Position numbers and translations under genes: made by a program. Below are positions 33,770-45,606 of a stretch of 64,000 nt of DNA, one piece after another. The number at the start of each line of letters is the position of its first letter. The first letter of the stretch is position 1. The stretch comes from Hemileia vastatrix (taxonomy: Eukaryota; Basidiomycota; Pucciniomycetes; Pucciniales; Zaghouaniaceae): the NCBI GenBank assembly GCA_030280995.1, contig JASXTE010000009.1, forward strand, positions 31,580,501-31,644,500. The letters are read 5' to 3'. The notes under the pieces are model-generated. The model worked only from the letters and a program-made list of their open reading frames with translations, was not told the DNA's origin and made no database searches.

Positions 33770-36455
33770 GCCTTGTAAAAGATTATGAGATGAAGATTAA
33801 TATAACATGTGATATGGATGATACTCCTGCTAGTCTTAAAAAGAAACCATAACCTGCTTCACAAATAAAGAGGAAAGACATAGAGAAAAGTATTAAGATG
33901 TATTTAAAGATGAACATTATTGAAAAGATTGAAACTACACCAAAATATTTTGTTAAATCACCAGTGCTTATTTATTATGAAAAGGATAAAGCAAGACTGT
34001 GCAGTGATAATAGAGCATTAAATAAATTTACAGTAGATGATATTTACCCCTTTCCAAGGATTGCCTCTATACATGCTACCCTTAAAGGTGCTAAATAAAT
34101 AAGTTGTCTAGATGGAAATAAAGGGTACCATCAAATTCCTGTTGAAAAGAATTAACAAAACTTTTTGTTGATAACAACACATATGGGAATAAATAAATAT
34201 GTCAGGATGACATTTGGACCAAAAAATTCTCCTTCAGTATTTCTGAAGTTAATGGATATAGAATTCCATAATTAAATGATTGAGGGATGATTAATGGTAT
34301 ACATTGATGACATCATAGTGTTCTCTAAGACATATGATGAACACTTAATCCATTTAAGAAGATATTTCAAAAGATGGATGAAATAAAAATGACCCTTGCA
34401 TTCAAAAAATTTAAATTTGGGTTTGAGTATTTAAAAGTGCTTGGTCATATTGTATCTGGCTTAAAAATATGTGTGGACCAAAATATGGTGTCTGAAATAA
34501 AGAGTATTGGAAATCCTCAAAAGATGAAGGATGTAAAATCTTTTCTTGGTATTTGTGGTTATTATAGACAATATATAAAGAATACCAATTAATTGCTGCA
34601 CCATTGACCACACTGATAAAGAAATTGGAAGCTTTCATTTGAAATAATGAAATACAACAAGCTTTTGATAAGTTGAAAGAATTTTTGATGAAAGCTCCTA
34701 TCTTAGGATTACCAGATTTCTAGTTAACTTTTGTATTGTATACTGATTCAAGTTTTATTGGCTTGGGTGCTTCTTTGCATCAAAAAAAACTTATTGAAGT
34801 GAAAATTTCAGAAGTAGTAATTTGCTATATTTCATGTATTCTAAGAAGTAGTGAATTGAAATATGGTTCTACTCAACTTGAATGTTTTTCAGTAGTATGG
34901 GCTCTTGAGAAGCTATATTATTACCTTGAAGACCAAAAATTTGAGTTAATAACTGACTGTAGTACAGTTAAGTCACTATTAACCATAAAAAATCCTATTA
35001 AACATATGTTTAGTTGGAAATTAGATGTACAAGAATACAGAGGACGGTGTAGACAATCCTATAGTACTAGCTATAGGCCTTGACCAAGGGAGTTGGAGAA
35101 AAACCAGAGAGAAAATCCCCTGTCCCTTTAAAAAAAAGAGTGAGATTTACTTGCTAAAGTAAGTTGGTTCCTGTTTTGCTAAAGCCCCTTTTTAACACAC
35201 TTGACTGCTTGATGAGCAAAGAAAGTAGTCTCCAGATAGACTACCAGACCAAGAACTGAAATGTAGAACAAAGTCCACACCAGAGACAGCAAAGATACTT
35301 GATGTAGGCTGCAAATCCACACCAGAGACAGCAATAATACTTGCTATAGCTTGGAAGACTATAACAGAGAAAACAGTTGCTAAAGTTAAGTTAAATGAAG
35401 AACTTACTTGCAACAAACACAGCCAATTGTGGCCAGAAAACAGTGAAAACTGAGTGAGGAACAAGGATATCACCTCTGGATGGTTGTATGATGATTAAGG
35501 TTTCCCCAAACTGTCTTATTCACTATGTACACACAGACCACTAACTAAGAGCCCATGCGCACCCACCAATCTGGCGCCTGTACCCGCCAAATTGCATAAA
35601 AAACCCTCCTGGAGCGCTCCCCAACCTCCAAAAACAGAGGCGGACGTTGGAGATGCCACCTGAAGCAGCCCGGCCTCCCTGAAGCCAGAAAACCAATAAA
35701 AACCACTAATCTACTTAAAAAAATTAGCTACAACTACTAAAACCTTTAAAACACGGAATTTCACTATAACAACATTGAGACATGAAATATAGAGAAAAAT
35801 TAGCTCTATCCAATGGTACTAAGCACTTAACCCTAAGACTTAAGGTTAGCCCATAAAACACAAAAAACAAAATTAAACAGCAATCTTTTATAAATGAAAA
35901 ATGAGAAAATGACCCCATAAAACTCAGAATATGAAAAATGTCTACAAGACATAAAATATAGAGAAAACCCAGGGCTATCCAATGATAGTACCCATATACC
36001 CGCAGACCCAATATCCACGGAATAAAACCAGAAAAATACCAAATTCCTTAACAGATTTCAATTAAGACATGCACAAACAGCGCCAAATCACACAACAAAG
36101 GCCCCTGCCAATGTTGGAAGACCACAACGGATGAATATTACACATAGAGCTGAAACCTTACACTCTAACTTATATCTGTTAAGTAGAGTACCTCTACCTT
36201 ATAAGGATGATAATCCTGCTTATGTTCCTGAAACAGATATTATTAAAATTTATAGCATTTTTATTGTAGATCTTGAGGATGAATTTATGCAATCAATTCT
36301 TCATAATTGTGCTTCAGATCCTGACTAGAGTAAACTTACTACAATATAGAATGATCCATCTAATGCTTCAATGAGTTTTTTAATAAAATCATTACCACAA
36401 AAATATAAGGAAGCATTAGAAAAAGGAAAATTTTCCATTGAGGATGATTTTATAT
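33770..36455 (+). pseudogene. Element C RT and RNase H (interrupted by a solo LTR)
   Basis: RT fingers at 33898-34098 (SPVLIYYEKDKARLC), then CLDGNKGYHQIP, and the active site Y-I-D-D at 34300-34311 followed by IIVFSK. The connection is at 34374-34592. RNase H is at 34736-35047 (MYTDSSFIGLG, LECFSVVWALEK, ITDC). A foreign LTR occupies 35048-36126, after which the frame continues at 36127 (MNITHRAETLHSN, the end of RNase H) and the linker to integrase. Stops near 34096, 34154 and 34274 and frame changes disable it. Confidence 0.82.
35048..36126. mobile_element. Solo LTR of an unrelated family (E) in element C
   Basis: 1079 bp with TGTAG...CCACA ends, flanked by ACGG on both sides (35044-35047 and 36127-36130; the fifth base is G versus A). 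Removing it restores the RNase H reading frame, as judged by alignment with element A. It is richer in GC than its host. It contains a diverged tandem repeat of about 176 bp (near 35770-36000) and a shorter CACCAGAGACAGCAA direct repeat (near 35280 and 35320). No internal region is present. Confidence 0.72.
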
Positions 36456-36459
36456 ATTA

Positions 36460-37346
36460 CACCACGCAATATAGGGGGAGGACTTGCTAGCAAGTCCGCA
36501 ACTTGAAGTCAGATGGAAATCAGATGGAACTCAGACTGAAGTAATACTGAACTTTCACTTGAAGTATCACACAAATAACAATGGATCTATATTGAAAACA
36601 TAGTGAAAGTGTGAGGATAACTGAATGGAAGCCAGAAAAAATCATTCCATGAGTCTACTCAATGCAAAGTATTTTTTGAAACAGCTTATTAAAATAATAC
36701 TTTATTAAATTAATTTGATCAATAAAAATTGATTGACAATATTGCAATTCTTAAATACAATAATTTTATTAAAAAATTTCAGATTACATATAAAAAAAAT
36801 CAGTGACTTTTTCTATTACTTACAACTGTTTTTACAGAATTGAAAACTATGTTTCAGCTAATATTTTATGGAAGTGAACTCTGTTCTTCGCCCGAAGAAC
36901 AGAGTTCATCCTCCTATTTTCACACTCTGTTTGCACCAATCTCCATCCCTTTCAATTCTATCAACACATGCTTGTCTTCCCTTCCCATGCCTTTTGCTAT
37001 CCTCCCAGCCCCATTGTATGCCATCCTCTTTTGATCCCCATTTCACCCCTCTCAACCTCTCCCAGACCCTTTTCTTCATTTAAAATGCCTCGGAACCCTT
37101 AATCTTCCCTTCCAACTCTTTCCCAACCTTTTCGCTACCCCATACACCCTTCCTCACCCCTCTCTCCAGCCTTTCCAGCCCTTGTAGCCCCATTTGTGTT
37201 CACATGAGCTTCAAGGTGTGTTCAAAGTAAATTCAATACTTCTTCATGATGGTTTCATCACTTCCTCAATGTGTGCTCAAAAAGATATGAATTAGGGTTC
37301 AAGGTTGCGGACTTGCTAGCAAGTCCGCCCCCCATATTGCGTGGTG
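36460..37346 (+). mobile_element. 887-bp palindrome-ended MITE in element C
   Basis: Target duplication TTA (36457-36459 and 37347-37349). It is the reverse complement of 10799-11685 with almost no differences, although its host element is far more decayed than B1. The insertion in C is therefore recent. It has CACCACGC termini, palindromes around ACTTGCTAGCAAGT and the central hairpin at 36875-36908. Confidence 0.88.
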
Positions 37347-38676
37347 TTACAAGAAGAAATTAAGCAATGTAATTGTAACGCCCCCTTCAATGAAGGAGTT
37401 AATGTTAAGTATATGTCATGATGGTATATTAGCAGGTCATTTTGACTTCCATAAAACATTAACAACAGTAGAAAATACAGCTTGGTGGATTAAAATGTTT
37501 TATGATGTTCAAAAATATGTTGAGACATGTGATTCTTGTCAAAAATCTATAAGATTAACAGGCAAAAGAGCTTGTCTTTTACAACAAAATGAGCAACCAA
37601 AATCTACATGGGAAATATTTAACATGGAGTTTGTAATAGGTTTTCTAATAGCAGGGAAAAAGAGTTATAACTCCTGCTGGGTAATTGAAGATCAATTTAC
37701 AAAAATTTGTAAATTTATTCCTACCCACAAAGAGGTTTCTGCAAAGGAATTATCTTTTTTATGGTGGACACAAATGTTAAATATAGCAGGATTACCCAAA
37801 GAAATAGTTTCAGACAGAGATCCTAAATTCTTTTCTGAGTTCTGGACATCACTTATGAATGTTTCAGGGTGTCATTTAAAACTTTCTACAGAACACCATC
37901 CACAAAATTATGGGCTAGCAGAAAGAATGATACAAACTTTAGAAGACATGATAAGAAGATATTGTGCTTTTGGTCTTGACTTTAAAGAAAATGAAAAATT
38001 CATGCATGATTGGGTAACCCTTAATCCAGGTTAAGAATCTGCATACAATAGTAAATTTCATTCTGTCACTGGCAAAAATCAATTTGAGTTATGGTTGGGT
38101 TATGTACCTAATACCCCTGCTAAAAATCTTAATAAATTACCTAGATTGGATATCCATCCAGGTACAAAATCTTTTCTTCAGATGCAAGAATTATGCAGAA
38201 AGCATGCTCAATAATGTATAAATAAGGCATTTGAGTATGAGAAGAAAAGATGGGATAAAGCCCATAAAGATAAAATGCTAAAAGAGGGTGATGAAGTCCT
38301 TATTTATACATTAAATTTCAATTTAAATGTTAATGTTAAATTGAAGGATCCATTTATTGAACCATTTGTAGTAAAAAAGATGGTTGGTAACAATGCTGTT
38401 GAAGTTATTCTATATGCACCATATGATAGAAAACATCCAGTATTTCCTATTTCACTTATAAAACCATACCATTCTAATGATACTGCACTATTTCCAAGAA
38501 GATCAGGAAGGCATAAACAGAAACCTGAAGAAATAGTTGAAAAGGCAGAGATTGATAAGATACTTAAAAAGAGACACCATACAAAAGAAAAGGGAGTTGA
38601 GTATCTATTAAGGTTTAAAAATGTATCAAATGAATATGACCAGTGGATTCCAGAAAATGAAATATCTGATCTTTAA
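37347..38676 (+). pseudogene. Element C integrase and chromodomain
   Basis: The zinc finger is kept (HDGILAGH ... CDSC). In the core, the first catalytic position reads MEF rather than MDF (Asp to Glu), the second is in SDRDPKF and the third in GLAERM. A long 214-codon frame covers 37390-38034, then a TAA and another near 38214. The last frame (38275-38676) ends in a chromodomain-like module (EIDKILKKR, EYLLRFKN, QWIPENEIS). The family integrates cDNA; this copy is inactive. Confidence 0.82.
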
Positions 38677-38812
38677 AATCTCTTGAAAGAAATTAAATCC
38701 AAATAATATTGTTTAATTCAGTATATGTATCATAGAAAATGTAAAAATTATTTTTCTATTAGCTCCTTACTTATTAATTAAAATGTCTTAAATATTTTTT
38801 ATTGTTATTTTT

Positions 38813-38823
38813 GGGTGAAGGAG
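38813..38823 (+). promoter_or_regulatory. Polypurine tract of element C
   Basis: GGGTGAAGGAG directly precedes the 3' LTR, as expected for the plus-strand primer. Confidence 0.6.
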
Positions 38824-39624
38824 TGTCAGCCTAGGATCCCCAGAACTGAGAAATTCTTATGTTTAAAATAAGATAACCTTAATTTCATTAAGCTTATAAC
38901 TTGAAAATAAGGTTATAATAGGGGGTATCAATGTTCAGGGATCCGCAATTAGGGATCAGAAATTTTTTTTCCCGGGATCAGACATTATTAATTGTGGAAG
39001 ATTCTTATCCACTAGACCCGGGGCTAGTGGATAAGAATCTTGGTTTTTATTATATATTCTTTGGATGAGTTATTTTACCTGTTTCTTTATGGTATCTGCT
39101 TTTATCTGTTTATTCTATTTATGGTATGGGTCTGTGGTATCATTAATTGTGATGGAGGGTCCTTACTGGAGGTCTGGGCGTTGAGAATGATTTAAGTGGA
39201 CGCCATGGGGAGTTGATGGGCCCTCATAATTCTGTAATTTCAGGGGATAGAAGTGACATTATCTGGATTGAAGGTCTGGGCACTCCAGTAGATTTTGGTA
39301 TACTTAAGGGAGGATTTGATGCTTTATTGGAAATCACTTACTTACTACAATTATAATAAACACTATAACACAGTGATTTTTATATATAAATAAATTCTAA
39401 AGCATTTATAAATTGATATTATCTTTATATAAGCTTAAGCTATATTTTAGTTATCTATTTTCCTCCACTAGCATGCATAATATCCAAGTATTGTGAGTTT
39501 ATATTGAGAAGAACTATTTTTTTAGTCCTCCCTTGAGGTTCAATAACTAAATAATTTAACAATAAGTAGTAGGACCATAAATATTTACTATTAAATCCTA
39601 CTTAGATACTAACATACACTGAGA
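38824..39624 (+). repeat. 3' LTR of element C with a replaced centre
   Basis: 801 bp. Both ends match the 5' LTR, but about 490 bp (equivalent to 29295-29786) is missing. In its place are about 115 bp of unrelated sequence (roughly 38927-39042) holding a perfect hairpin and CCCGGG sites. Confidence 0.78.
38999..39040. repeat. Perfect 17-bp inverted repeat in the LTR replacement
   Basis: AGATTCTTATCCACTAG, an 8-base GC-rich loop, then the exact complement CTAGTGGATAAGAATCT. It is unlike the surrounding LTR. Confidence 0.9.
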
Positions 39625-40920
39625 GGAAGTGTTGTGATTTCAAAATTAAGTCTGGGGACAGACAGCATTTTATTTAAAGCTGGTTAAATATTCTATAGCT
39701 CTGGAAGGTCTGGAAAATTGTGAAAAAGATGATTTGGTATCTATCAAAAGGAATTAACAAATATTTTATTTATCTGGTAAGAAGCTTATGAAAAGGAGGT
39801 ATCTAAATCCTGAAGTTGTTGTTATTCAGAGAAAAGGGCATGAGTTGTTTATGAAATCACTGCATGATTATCTTGGGCATAGAGGTGTTAAAGAATCTTA
39901 TAGAAAAATTGCTGATAGATTTTGGTGGCTTGGAATAAAGCTCTCTGTAAAACAATGGGTTCAATCATGTGATGAATGTCTAAGAAGAAGCTATCTAAGG
40001 CTAATAGAGCCTGGACACTCAAACAGTGAAAACACTTTTTTTGGTAGGGTTAGTTTGGATTCTGTCCATATTAAATAGGGACAATATAAATATTTTTTTT
40101 CCATAAATATCTATCTGGTTGGATAGAGGTCTTTCCTATTATTAATTTGAATGCTAAAAATCTGGATGATTTTTTAATGAAGGATTGTGTACATAGGTAT
40201 GGAGTGACAATATTGGTGATGGTTGATGGTGGTCCTGAATTTGGGACAGAGTTTAGGGAATATATATCAAAACTTGTATCAAAGGTGTGGGTGGTGACCC
40301 CATATTATCCTGAGGCTTAAGTAATGGTATAAAGAGGGAATCAAGTTATTAAGGATGCTTTGGTTAAAATGTGTGGGACAAGTTCTGAAAAATAGATGCA
40401 CTATTTTCCATTAGTTTTATTTTCTGATAGGATCACTGAAAAAAGGAAAACTGGATATTTACCTCACAAATTAGTTTTTGGTCAAAAAGTGGATTTAAAA
40501 TTTGATGTAGATGCTGAATCATATCTCAGAGTATATTGGGATACCTTAAAAACTACTGAAGATTTATTATTTGCAAGAATGGTTTAGCTAGAAAAAAAAG
40601 ATGAAGCCTTAGAGAAGGCATATTCTAGAATGATCATGGTTCAAAGTCAGTCAGTCAAATATTGGGATAAGTAGTTGGATCATAGACTCAGGAACCCTCT
40701 GAAAACTGGGGATATGGTATTGGTGTATAATAGTAGTTTGGAAATTCAATGGGGGAAGATGTTTTCAGATAGGTGGAATGGACCATATAAAGTCAGGGAA
40801 CAAGTTTATTGTGGTTCATATGTTTTGGAAGAGTTGGATGGTGTAGTGTTAAAGAAGGGGGTAGCTTCTGATCAAGTGAAGCAATTTTATCCAAGAGGCG
40901 CCAGGATTTCAAAATACTAG
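39625..40920 (+). pseudogene. D1 integrase
   Basis: Zinc finger HDYLGH...CDEC in the frame at 39788-40078, ending with the first catalytic region SLDSVHIK. The second Asp is in VDGGPEFG (GAT 40225). The catalytic Glu position is a TAA stop (40330-40332). Later frames (40396-40587 and 40675-40920) encode the C-terminal part with the GPY/F module RWNGPYKV and SYVLEELDG. Continuation from 29194 shows this is D1, split by element C. No chromodomain follows. Confidence 0.8.
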
Positions 40921-43724
40921 CTCTGAAATGAGGGTAAACTATTAATTATTGAAACAAAGATGCCTCCAAAATTAGGATAAACTACCCACTATCATTATGA
41001 AGAAAAAAATTGTTAAACTTAAATGTCAAAATTTTATGGTGAAGATGTATGTTGGAATGTAATTATTTTTGGTAGAAGTGATCACAGTGGAATCCTATAA
41101 ATTAAATATTGTAAATTTTAAGGGTAATTGATGGGCTGGCTGCTCTATACACAATTACCCCACAACGTTTTTTATAACAGTTTCCCAGTTTCTATTTGAA
41201 TCTTGGCTTTATTTTTGTCATATAGGTAGTCCTCTCAGACTATAAACTGGATCAATATTAAATCAAAAAAAACACACTCATTCAAAAGCCAGATTAAATA
41301 ATTTATTTTTTTTATGTTATATTTTTGTTTATTGAAATTTTACTTTTAAATTTTATGTATGAATATTAATATAATTAATTTTAAAAATTTATTAAAAATT
41401 AATTTTTTCTGGTATAATGCTTACTGGTGGTCTCCAATCATTTTTACAAATTTGAGGGAGCCCACCCATTGATCATATCTCAATTTTTTTATCATGTTTT
41501 TCAAATTTTCAAAAATTATTTTTGTTTATATTAAGTTTATTTCCTGTGTATCCCATATTATGGTGCACTTAGATGTGGGTATGATTTCAGGATTTTGGCT
41601 CATTAAATGGCATAAGGACATCTTTTATTTCAAGTTGTAAAAAAATTTTAATTTCAAAAATATTTTTATTTAATAATTAAATTTAATTTTTTTGAATTCA
41701 TTTGTGAATAAATTATTTTTCTTAAAACTATTTTTTATTTTTCAATTTTTTCTTGTTTCAAGTTTGAAATAAATTTGAAAAATTTAAAAATTAATCAAAT
41801 AATAAACTTAAATTAATATAACCAAATATTTTATAATATATTAAATTGAATTTAATTTTCCCTATATTTTATTTTAGTTTAATTATTCATTTCTTTTGAT
41901 TATATTTTGAAATTGATGAAGTGGTTTACCAATGTTTAAAAAAGACTGGATTTTATGTCAAGACATTCTTTTAGTCCTCCAAGACTATAAACTAGTTGGA
42001 TTCAAGAATTCAAGAAATTAATTCATTGCTATTTTTGATCTGATAGTCCTTCAAGACTTTAAACTGAGAATCTACAAAGATTTTTCTGGCTTTCTATGGG
42101 ATCTGTAAGTCCATCAAGACTTAATACTGAAAAATTTAAGAATTAAATTCCAGGAATTTACAATGGATTGAATTAATGGTCCACCATGACTCTCAGCTGG
42201 AAATTTCCTTCTCTTTCTTCCACCAAGACCTTAAAATGTAAATTGATTAAATTTTTGGTTCCCCATGTCTTTCAACTAAGAATTTTAATCTATTTGGCCA
42301 AAGAAATTCAATCATCTTTAACTTATTACTGGTTTATCAATAATCAAACTGAAACTCACTCATTTGAAAACCTCAATAATTGAAGGATATAGTGCACCTA
42401 TATTTGGGAAATGAAGATGTCATAATGGAACTAAATTTGTTGGTGTAAAAGAAGGAAGAAGTTTTAAAGGGTCATTGGTTGAAATTGAAAAGGTAGATAT
42501 GGTTACCCTTCACTATGGAGAGTGTAGAGGTGTTGGATAATAGTGTGCAGAAAAGGGATTCACTTGAAAGATGGAAATAAAGGTGCTAAGAATGTCTGGC
42601 AAAATATAAATTTTTTTTTACATTTTTTAAGAAGTTTAAGGGTTGGAAATTTATTTTAAAGGTTGTGATTCTTAATTTTTTGAAGGAGGATTAGGTAGCT
42701 GGAATTTTAGTGTGTCTCATGATAGGCTATTTTGGAGAAAGCTTGGAGGACCTTATGGCCAGAATTGGGTCAAAGTATTCAGCCCAGTAGGTGTAGAGCC
42801 TACTCTCTCATCCTGTTCCAGAAAGAGACCAGTAGAGGGAATTCTGAAGGGATTAAAACCTTTCTCTCAGTAGTTGAATCATCAAAATGCAAATACAGTT
42901 TATTTCAATTTATATCAATTTAAGTCAGATAGAAATTAGGATTTTCAAGAAAGCATGTTTAACAGCACTAAAGGAAAAAAATTTAAAGAATAGAAGAACA
43001 TTCAAAACAAATAATCTCTTTGAACTCTCTCCACATCAGCATCAAAACTTTGCATTAGTAATCTTCCCTTCATAATTTTTTCATTATTCTTAACTGGGGT
43101 TTCTTGAAATTAAGTTAAACTTTTTCACTTCATATCATCACAAAAGTCTAAAAAAAGATATCTATAAAATTTTGTATAATGGTTAATATAATAAATTTTT
43201 ACCCATACAAAATCATTGGTATTGGTAATTTTAATACCTTAAAAATAAAGGGATGGAAGAGTCAGTAATGTGGATTAATCAATATGATAAGATAGAAAAA
43301 CCATTGAAGGTAAGAAATAAAGTTTCATAAAAAATGAAATGAGAAATTGGGCTAATGGGATTAGGATCTTGACAAGGGTGTGGAAGCTCAGGATCAGAAA
43401 TAGGTTTTTTGAGGAGGAAGCTGTTTTTCCCTTAATATTTCTAATGACAGTTGGAATTTTGGATAGTCTCTTTTTGGTATGTTTTGATTAGGTAAAGCTG
43501 CTGGGTCTATGTAGATGTTGCATAAAATTCAAATGGGACAGCTCAATCCTTTGAAGAAATTTTTATGATGATGATGAAGATGAAGTCAAATAGTTGTATT
43601 GGAATGCTATGGGGAAAAGGATAGAATTTGGTGGTGATTGTTGAAGAAGATGAAGAGGAGATGAATATATGATTTATCAATTATGCAAATTTAAGAGTGA
43701 GGACATTCTTTATTGGAGGTAGGA
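40921..43724 (+). other. D1 noncoding 3' region with a recurring motif
   Basis: 2.8 kb between integrase and LTR. A motif like AGTCCTCCAAGACTATAAAC recurs at about 41228, 41973, 42044, 42108, 42178, 42220 and 42258, mostly 35-70 bp apart. The stretch near 42730-42860 and that near 43255-43340 match D2 in inverse orientation (about 46565-46760 and 46090-46200). The antisense coding region of D2 has no counterpart here. A polypurine GGAGGTAGGA sits at 43715-43724. Confidence 0.6.
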
Positions 43725-44809
43725 TGTGGAAGTATAAAGTTTAGTATGGAACTTAAAATATTTTTAATTGATATTAGGATAATTATTATGGAGATTTAAA
43801 GGTCCAATCTAAATCTAAATATTTTTTTATTGTAAAGAAAACAGATGGTTTTATTCAAAAACGAGTTAAATAATCAAGTCAAGATGAAATATTTATTAAA
43901 TAGTCAAGAATTTCAAATATAGGTTTAAAATGAAGTAAAATGAAATTTAGAAGTCTCAAGATCTTTTAGAAATTTTTATAAAATCTTTACTATATTTCTT
44001 ATATTTTTAATAATTTTATAAGATATTTTTGGTATTTTACTTAATGGTAATGATTTTTAACTCAGTGAATAAAGTTGTACTGGCTACAAAAATTTAATGA
44101 AGTGTTCCCCAGATGTAAAACTATCATCATTAGTTTTTTTAAAATTTTGTATTAAGGATTTAAGGCTCTATTTGGGTTTGGAAATCTGTACCAGCTCCTG
44201 CATACTCTGGATGAACTCTTTAAAAACTCTGCGATACTTCAGTTGGACTCCAGAGGGAAAAAGGGGGCACCTGACTTGACTATGAATATACAGGCTATAG
44301 AATCAAAATTAGTAGTTACATCTAACATATCAGAAAAAAAAATTACACATAATAAAAATCAACCACCATCATATTTACATAAAATTTTATATTTTGCAAT
44401 ACCTTTGTAAATATAACATTTTACATAACACTTCATAAATTTTACTCAAAAACTCTTATATATATACTTATAGGATATCATTCAAAAGATCATAACCCCA
44501 AGGACTCAATTTTTTCAACTGATTATTAAAAAACTTCATAAAAACATATAAGTCTATCATTTAAATAAATTTTCTTATTTCAACTTTATTGTTGTATTTC
44601 ATTCTTCTAACATAAAAAACATATATTCAACATATATAAATAGTTAATATAAATTGGTCAACTATTCAGTTTATATTAAGTAGATGCTTTAGCTTAGCTA
44701 ATTGTGAGCTCTTACTTAACTTAAAGGGACATAGTTTTCTTCTAATTATCCAACTTCCTTAGATTCTGCTTACAGAAGGGTTACTTTAAGAGTCTTTATA
44801 CAGTGCTCA
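43725..44809 (+). repeat. 3' LTR of D1
   Basis: Begins TGTGGAAG after a purine-rich tract and ends near GTGCTCA. It aligns with 23824-24877. Confidence 0.78.
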
Positions 44810-44863
44810 TCTAAGTGTGAAACCTATAATAATTTTTTGAATCTGTTTCCTAAATCTATACTA

Positions 44864-45606
44864 TGTCCTTAGCACTAGCCCGGATTTCTTAAAGTACATA
44901 CCATACTTTTGTCTTATAATCAAGTATGACTTTACCTTTAAGCTCTACTTACTGTGGCCTATATATCTATATTGCACTAAAAAAACTGTGTGTGGAGAGT
45001 CTACTTCTCTGCACTTGTCAAAACATTTTTGTTGCACTTTTGTAACCATCCTTCATAGAAACCCTTTTTTTATGCTTTCTTTTTTACTGCAAGATGAGTA
45101 CCGCACAAATGTACCACACAAAGCTTGTACAGAATTCCTGACTCAATTAGAACCTTAAAATCTTTAAGAAAATCTACAAAAGCTAAAGATAATAGGGTTA
45201 CCTCGAGAGAAAACCTCTCAATTTTGGTAGCCTGTGCAACCCTATTCACTGAGCTAAATAATATCAAAATTAAGTAAAATATAAAAAATCAAAAATAATC
45301 AAAAATAATTTATAAAATAATTAAAAATATGAGAAAAATAGTAAAGATTCTCCAAAATTTTCCAAATGTTCTTGAGAGTACTGAATTTTATTTTCATGCA
45401 GTTTTAATCCTATAGCTTTGTTTCTTGTCTTTTAAGTATATTTTTCAACTTGACACAACTATTTGGCCTATTTTTGCCATAAAAACAACCATTTTCTTTA
45501 TAATAAAATTATTTTAAATTAGAAAAGCCCTTAAAATATCCATAATAAGAAACACAAAATTAATTAAAGTAACTTCAAGTGCTTTACTAAACTTTATACT
45601 TCCACA
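44864..45606 (-). repeat. 3' LTR of D2
   Basis: The plus strand ends TACTTCCACA at 45606 (minus-strand TGTGGAAGTA), next to a minus-strand purine tract. It matches the D1 LTRs over the CACTGAGCTAAA and GAAAAATAGTAAAGATT regions in reverse complement. The outer end is set at TGTCC (44864) with some uncertainty. Confidence 0.65.

Larger units (their letters stand above)
29195..39624 (+). mobile_element. Element C: chromovirus nested in D1
   Basis: LTRs at 29195-30370 and 38824-39624, with flanks GGTAG (29190-29194) and GGAAG (39625-39629), a target duplication with one change. Internally: primer site, Gag, protease, RT, RNase H, integrase and chromodomain, closely related in sequence to element A but with different LTRs. 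A solo LTR of another family (35048-36126) interrupts the coding region after RNase H, and a MITE (36460-37346) sits before the integrase. Numerous stops; CG-poor. Confidence 0.88.
23824..44809 (+). mobile_element. Element D1: Ty3/gypsy element without chromodomain, hosting element C
   Basis: LTRs of about 1.05-1.09 kb at 23824-24877 and 43725-44809. Order: LTR, primer site, Gag, RT, RNase H, [element C], integrase, long noncoding 3' region, polypurine tract, LTR. The integrase ends in a GPY/F module (WNGPYKV) with no chromodomain. The RT carries FID-GGIKG in place of YxDD, a type seen in some basidiomycete gypsy lineages. Clear target duplications are not seen (CATGG left, TCTAA right), so one flank may be rearranged. 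It is heavily degraded. Confidence 0.82.

Noticed and set aside
35724..36042. Overlapping hydrophobic minus-strand frames
   Set aside because: Inside the family E solo LTR and spanning its tandem repeat; no sign of coding constraint.
45070..45267. 65-codon minus-strand frame
   Set aside because: Lies within the D2 LTR; not conserved in the D1 LTRs.
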